A stretch of 64,000 nucleotides of DNA, from NCBI GenBank assembly GCA_037974665.1, contig CM075775.1, positions 38,838,152 to 38,902,151 of the forward strand. The letters run 5' to 3'. The stretch comes from Ehretia macrophylla (Eukaryota > Streptophyta > Magnoliopsida > Boraginales > Ehretiaceae). Shown one piece after another: positions 59,497 through 64,000 of this stretch. Numbering within the stretch: position 1 is the first letter of the stretch; every line of letters begins with the position of its first letter. The notes beneath the pieces were generated by a model, which saw only the letters and a program-made list of their open reading frames with translations, was not told the DNA's origin and did not search any database. The translations under genes and the position numbers were made by a program.

Positions 59497-60137
59497 AGGG
59501 TGAAGCCGAGCATCAACGACCAGCAGGTTTGCTTCAGCCGTTGGCTATACTAGAGTGGAAGTGGGAGCATATTACGATGGATTTCGTCACTGGTTTGCCT
59601 AGAACACTGAGGGGTAACGATGCAGTTTGGGTTGTTGTGGATCGTTTGACGAAGACAACTCATTTTATTTCGATGAGGATGGGAGATGAGGTTACAAAGT
59701 TGACAGATCTTTATTTGGATCAGATTGTTAGACTTCACGGGATTCCATCTAGTATTGTCTCAGATCGAGATCCTCGATTTACTTCTCGTTTGTGGGAGAA
59801 ACTTCAGGAGACCTTGGGTACTCAGTTGAACTTCAGTACAACGTATCATCCACAGATCGACGGTCAGTCTGAGCGGACTATTCAGATTCTGGAAGATATG
59901 CTTAGGGCTTGTGTCCTGGACTTCGGGAAGAACTGGGAAAAACATCTACCACTTGCCGAGTTTGCCTATAACAATAGTTATCAAGCTACTATTGGGATGG
60001 CACCTTTCGCAGCTTTTTACGGTTGTAAGTGTCGTTCACCTTTATGTTGGGACGAGGTAGGAGAGATGAAGACTGTTGATCCGACTATTATGCCAGAGCT
60101 TCTAGAGAAGATTGAGAATGTTCAGTTGATCAGGTAG
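59481..60137 (+). pseudogene. Integrase catalytic core, family C
   Basis: The frame changes here because one base is missing near 59505 compared with the other two copies (KAEHQRPAG motif). The DDE core is readable in [22 protein letters not shown] and [15 protein letters not shown], followed by [16 protein letters not shown]. It stops at TAG 60135-60137 after VQLIR. The ATG at 59481 belongs to the shifted frame and is not a real start. Confidence 0.88.
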
Positions 60138-60497
60138 AGAATGTTTATGGCGCAGAGTAGATTCAAGAGTTATGCTGATAAGCGTAGTTGAGACTTGGAG
60201 TTTGCAGTCGAATATCGGGTTTTCTTGAGATTGTCTCCTCGTAAGGGGTTTTCTCATTATGGTAAAGGTGGAAAGCTGAGTCTGAGATTTGTTGGGCCGT
60301 TTGAGATTATCGGCAAGGTTGGTAAGTTAGCATATCAGTTGGCTTTATCGGAGAACTTCTTTAATGTCCACGATGTATTTCACGTGTCTAATTTGCGAAA
60401 ATATAATCCGGATCCTTCTCATATTCTTGAGCCAGAGCCGTTACAGCTTTGTGAGAATCTGACTTATGACGAGCGCCCGATTCGTATTCTTGATTAG
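60138..60497 (+). pseudogene. Integrase C-terminal domain, family C
   Basis: It continues in frame after the TAG. A second stop, TGA at 60189-60191, lies where the family has an Arg codon (RRRDLEF). Then come VFLRLSPRKG, LSLRFVGPFEI, VHDVFHVSNLRKYNPDPSHI and [12 protein letters not shown]. This domain binds DNA and links to the chromodomain. It ends at a third in-frame stop, TAG 60495-60497. Confidence 0.83.
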
Positions 60498-60737
60498 ATG
60501 GAACGAGAGTTGAGGTCGAAGAAGATTCCGATGGTTAAGGTGTTGTGGAAGCATCACGGTATCGAGGAAGCTACTTGGGAGAGATGGGATCAGATGCAGC
60601 AGCAGTACCCAGATCTGTTCAGTACATCAAGTAAGAATTTCGAGGGCGAAATTTCATTAAGGGAGGGAGAATGTGAAACCCCACTTTTTCTATCTTATCT
60701 CGTTTTACGTGAATTAACCTGTCTATGTGCTATGTGA
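60498..60737 (+). pseudogene. Chromodomain, family C, frame runs into the 3' LTR
   Basis: MERELRSKKIPMVKVLWKHH and GIEEATWERWDQM give the chromodomain, then QQQYPDLFS. Families A and B stop soon after this point. Here the frame stays open through the polypurine tract and about 65 bp of the 3' LTR, to a stop at 60735-60737. The chromodomain residues look intact, but the upstream stops separate it from the integrase. Confidence 0.8.
60659..60671 (+). other. Polypurine tract of family C element
   Basis: AAGGGAGGGAGAA directly precedes TGTGAAACCCC, the 3' LTR start. Confidence 0.88.
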
Positions 60738-63117
60738 CTTAGAATGTGGTAATTTTGATATCAATACTCCTAGAACATGCTAAATGTGCATTCATGAAAT
60801 TTTCATAAAAAAACGGAGTCAGAAATTTTATCGTCGATTTTTAATGAATAGTGTTTTCGAAACACGTCCGCTAAAATTTTGAAACTGGTCTTTTTAACCC
60901 TTCTAGACCTAGTCCACGGACTTTAATAGAGCTGTGTTTGATTAAAACGGTTTTAAAATCAGCTTAAGAATTTATTAGGGTTTTTACACTGACTTTTGCG
61001 AAAATCGAGTTTTATGCCGACTCGGGTGAAATTGTTCGATGGTAAAACTTCTTGTCACCTAAAAATAACCTACTTGAGCTATCTTAGGAGTTACATTTTT
61101 GTTTTGAGCAAGGAGATAGCTAAAATTCATTTAAAAGACAAGAAAATGAATTAAAGGACTAAAAATACTACTTTGACTTTGCATTTTATTTATTTGACCA
61201 AGCTTTTAATTACATATTGTCATCAACACACACTCAACACAACACAAAACACACTTCACACACACACAAAGGGCCGAGAGCCATAGGAGAAAAAAAAAAG
61301 CCAAAGGAGTTCAAGGTTTTCCAAGCAAAAATTCAAAGAAAAACCTAGTTTTTCTCCGTAGAACTTCGTGCCGAGTTGGATTCCGCTTGTTGGGCACGCA
61401 TTGCATGCATTCCTAGGCTTATATCGCATCAAAGGTGAGAGAAAAATTTTGGATCTCAAAACTCATCTTTTGTGTTTTTGCGTAGAATTGAAAATTGAAC
61501 CGTTAGAGTGTTAATCTGATGTTAGATTATTGCTCCATGCATGCTAGGGATCATTTATGTGTAATCCTACGAGATTTGAACAGTTGTAGCATAATTTTAT
61601 TTTTCGGGTTTTAAAGTTGAATAATTTATTTAATGTTGATTATTTTGAGTTGTGTTGATCGGAATCGATTGCCGTCGATTTCTAAAAGTTTGATAATTAT
61701 GTGGTAGCGCCGTTGTAATGCCGAATTTTCGATTGTGATGTCCGTGCTAAAATTTAGAAATTTCAGCCATGACACACTAGGGTTTTAGGGTTGTTGGGCA
61801 TGATTTGGATGTGTTTTGGTTGGTTTCTGAGGGGGCTAATGTAGTTGATTGAATGGGTAAGTGTTTGAAACTGGTTTGGAGTTGTTTGGATTAGTACAAG
61901 GTAAGATATGATTATTTGAAGTTTAGGTTGTCTTTCTTTAAATTGTTGAATTGAGCCTTAGTTGATCGGGTGTAGTTTGAGTGGTTGAATTGTGAGTTGT
62001 TGATGGGAAACTAGGGTTTGATTATGTGTTTAATGCATGTTCGCTTGGGTGGCCTACTTTGTCATCTAACTTAGTTATTTTGTTGTTAAATTGATTATTG
62101 ATGTTATTGTGATGATAATATGATTATTGATGATGATTGATGATTATTGATTGATGATTGATGCCGGGAGATAGCAGTTCTGCTAGACTGTCCTCCTGTG
62201 AATGATTGGTGTTTATTATTATTGCTAAGTCTCTGGTATGTGTGTGCCACCTCTCGGGCAGCATCGGGCTGTCGGGTTGATAACGGCATGACTATCAGTG
62301 ACTGCCTCCAGCTCGCATGACGAAGGTGTCATGGAGGGAGAGGTTATTGGGGTACCTCGGGTGCGTTTTTTTATGGGAGTCACAAGATGGCTATTATTAT
62401 CGTGATAGTGTTTGGAGCTACACCAACTAGTGTATCCTTTATTGAATGGTCATTATAGTTATGTGATGATAGTATTATTGATGTTATTGTGTGTTTACTT
62501 GCGCAAAGGATTAAATCCAAGGAGCATAGTGAATACTGTAGAGATCTATCGGATCCTCACTGGGCTTATTATATAAGCTCATTCTCTATTATTGCATGCT
62601 TACAGGTGTACTTTCGCAAGATTACGGGTACGTGCCGCCTGAAGAGGAGAATGTGGAAAATGTGCCTTACATGGATGAGTCTTATGTTCCGGAGTCTTAT
62701 CCTTGATGTTGTACTGTTTTATTATCTTGTAAATTAACTTAGTAGACTTTTATATGCTTTGTAGTTTATAATGTATAAGATGTTGAAAAGTTAATGAATT
62801 AGTTGATGCTGTCTTAGTAGCCTTTCTTTTGTCTATGTTTAGGTTGCTAGGTTGGTATCAACATATTTTGCAATGTATATTAAGGTTTATGTATTATGTT
62901 GGAACGGAGGCGTATAACGAGGAACGATTATTGTATAATATAGTTATGATGTATGTTGTATTTATTGAGGAGTTATTTGTTGTATGGTTGTGGAGTTGAT
63001 GTATGTTGTTCTATTGAGGTTGGTTTAGAGCCTCGGTGTCCTATTTACTGTTGTTATACTGCCGAAATTCCGTTGCGTCCTGACTGATTATAGGAGGGGC
63101 CGAGTTGGGGCGTGACA
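60672..63117 (+). repeat. 3' LTR of family C element
   Basis: 2,446 bp; it matches the 5' LTR throughout, with scattered substitutions and small indels (for example a longer A-run near 61295). The same sub-features lie at 61243-61270 (CA-rich), 62092-62163 (GAT-rich), 62260-62375 (GC-rich) and 62555-62608 (hairpin module). Confidence 0.93.
62555..62608 (+). promoter_or_regulatory. Conserved LTR hairpin/AGGTG module (family C, 3' LTR)
   Basis: CCTCACTGGGCTTATTATA, then TAAGCTCATTCTC, and TGCTTACAGGTG. Confidence 0.5.
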
Positions 63118-64000
63118 GATAGAGACCTGGTCACAACCCCATGCCCTTGGTTTGCGGGCCCAGCTTCTACATGATGTGAAGTTGTGTTGCCCAAGGTGCC
63201 GTGGGATTTGGTAATAGAAATGTGATAGATTAGGTTGTCGTCCTTTTCGCGGCTCACGACGTACAATCCGGGACGAAAAGACATCATAAAAGAAGAAAAG
63301 TATCCCGAAACTGATGAAAACATTCGATTTTGGGATCCGAAAATTGGCGCAGCAAAGCAAGCTTGTTGCCCCCGTCGTAGAGCTCTCGGAGAGCTTTCCA
63401 ACGGAATGCTGTGCGCGGCGTAACTCCTTATGGATCAAAAGTTATCGGCACCAGAGCGACGGACACCTCGTCACAAGCCCTACGCCCTCGGTTTGTGGGC
63501 CCCACCTCTACGTGAAGTGAAGTTTTCTTCACAAGTTGCCGTGGGATTCGGTACTAGAAATGTGATGGATTAGGTTATCGTCCTTTTCGCAGCTCACGAC
63601 GTACAATCCGAGACGAAAAAATAGCGCAAAAGAAGAAAAGTGTCCCGAAATTAATGAAAATGTTCGATTTTGGTCTCCAAAAATAGACGCAGCCGGGTAG
63701 GCTTGCTGCCCTTATTGTAGAGCTCTCAGAGAGCTTTCCAATGCTATGTTGTACACCACGAAATTCCTTACGGATCAAAAGTTATGGGCATCGGAGCAAC
63801 GAAGACCTAGTCCCAAGCCCCACGCCCTCGGTTTGCAGGTCCAGCCTCTACATGAAGTGAAGTTGTCTTGCCGAAGGTGTCGTGGGATTCGGTAATAGAA
63901 ATGTGTTGGATTAGGTTGTCGTCCTTTTCGCGGCTCACGACGTACGATCCGGGATGAAAAAATAGCGCAAAAGAAGAAAAGTGCCTCGAAACTGATGAAA
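63118..64000 (+). repeat. Satellite array 5, ~340-bp monomer, about 2.6 copies to window edge
   Basis: It resumes at GATAGAGACCTGGTCAC after the family-C element in the same orientation as all other arrays, which shows that the elements interrupt one continuous array. Confidence 0.95.

Larger units (their letters stand above)
54630..63117 (+). mobile_element. Ty3/gypsy chromovirus, family C, plus strand, gag-deleted, 8,488 bp
   Basis: LTRs at 54630-57068 (2,439 bp) and 60672-63117 (2,446 bp), about 97% alike by eye, flank a pol of only 3.6 kb. A GATAG duplication (54625-54629, 63118-63122) marks the insertion in GGAGCGATAGAGACC. The internal region starts directly in the gag zinc knuckle, so leader, primer site and most of gag are gone. 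Pol has several stops and a frameshift. The intact duplication and similar LTRs imply it moved fairly recently, perhaps with proteins from another copy, or the deletion came after insertion. Confidence 0.94.

Noticed and set aside
1..64000. CRISPR arrays, bacterial operons, tRNA or rRNA genes
   Set aside because: The regular repeats are long contiguous satellite monomers without spacers. I saw no cloverleaf or rRNA sequence, and the retroelements and decay pattern are those of a plant nucleus.

Overview
This window looks like heterochromatin from a flowering-plant nuclear genome, probably a eudicot. It holds no host gene I can support. About 28 kb is a tandem satellite with a monomer of about 340 bp (roughly 80 copies). 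The rest is long-LTR Ty3/gypsy chromovirus DNA, most likely the Tekay/Del clade. That call rests on the gag-protease-RT-RNase H-integrase order, a C-terminal chromodomain, LTRs of 2.3 to 4.6 kb, an initiator-Met-type primer site and TGT...ACA LTR ends. Species cannot be named from the sequence. Layout: 1-963 partial 3' LTR (family A, minus); 964-3690 decayed minus-strand pol; 3691-4124 plus 7703-7718, the tail of a plus-strand family-A LTR, split by a nested minus-strand solo LTR at 4125-7697 with target duplication AGGTC; 7719-20220 satellite; 20221-22383 chimeric family-A LTR with inverted ends; 22384-28843 satellite; 28844-38036 full family-B element on the minus strand (two 2,317-bp LTRs, TSD TGAAG); 38037-38745 two satellite monomers; 38746-42305 clean family-A solo LTR (TSD CCCAA); 42306-45700 satellite; 45701-50259 family-D solo-LTR-like unit of 4.56 kb (TSD GAAGT); 50260-54629 satellite; 54630-63117 family-C element on the plus strand (LTRs of 2,439 and 2,446 bp, TSD GATAG); 63118-64000 satellite. 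None of the three pol copies can be active. Each carries premature stops, frameshifts or deletions, and nearly every stop is one C-to-T or G-to-A step from the expected codon, which fits decay of methylated DNA. The family-C element also lacks its primer site and most of gag. The main points of interest: all clean insertions fall in about 80 bp of the monomer. Three family-A loci share one insertion point, so LTR and satellite were probably copied together. All four LTR families carry a common hairpin plus AGGTG module although the rest of their LTRs differ. The satellite monomer itself contains a motif resembling part of these LTRs. Identities given as approximate were judged by eye.
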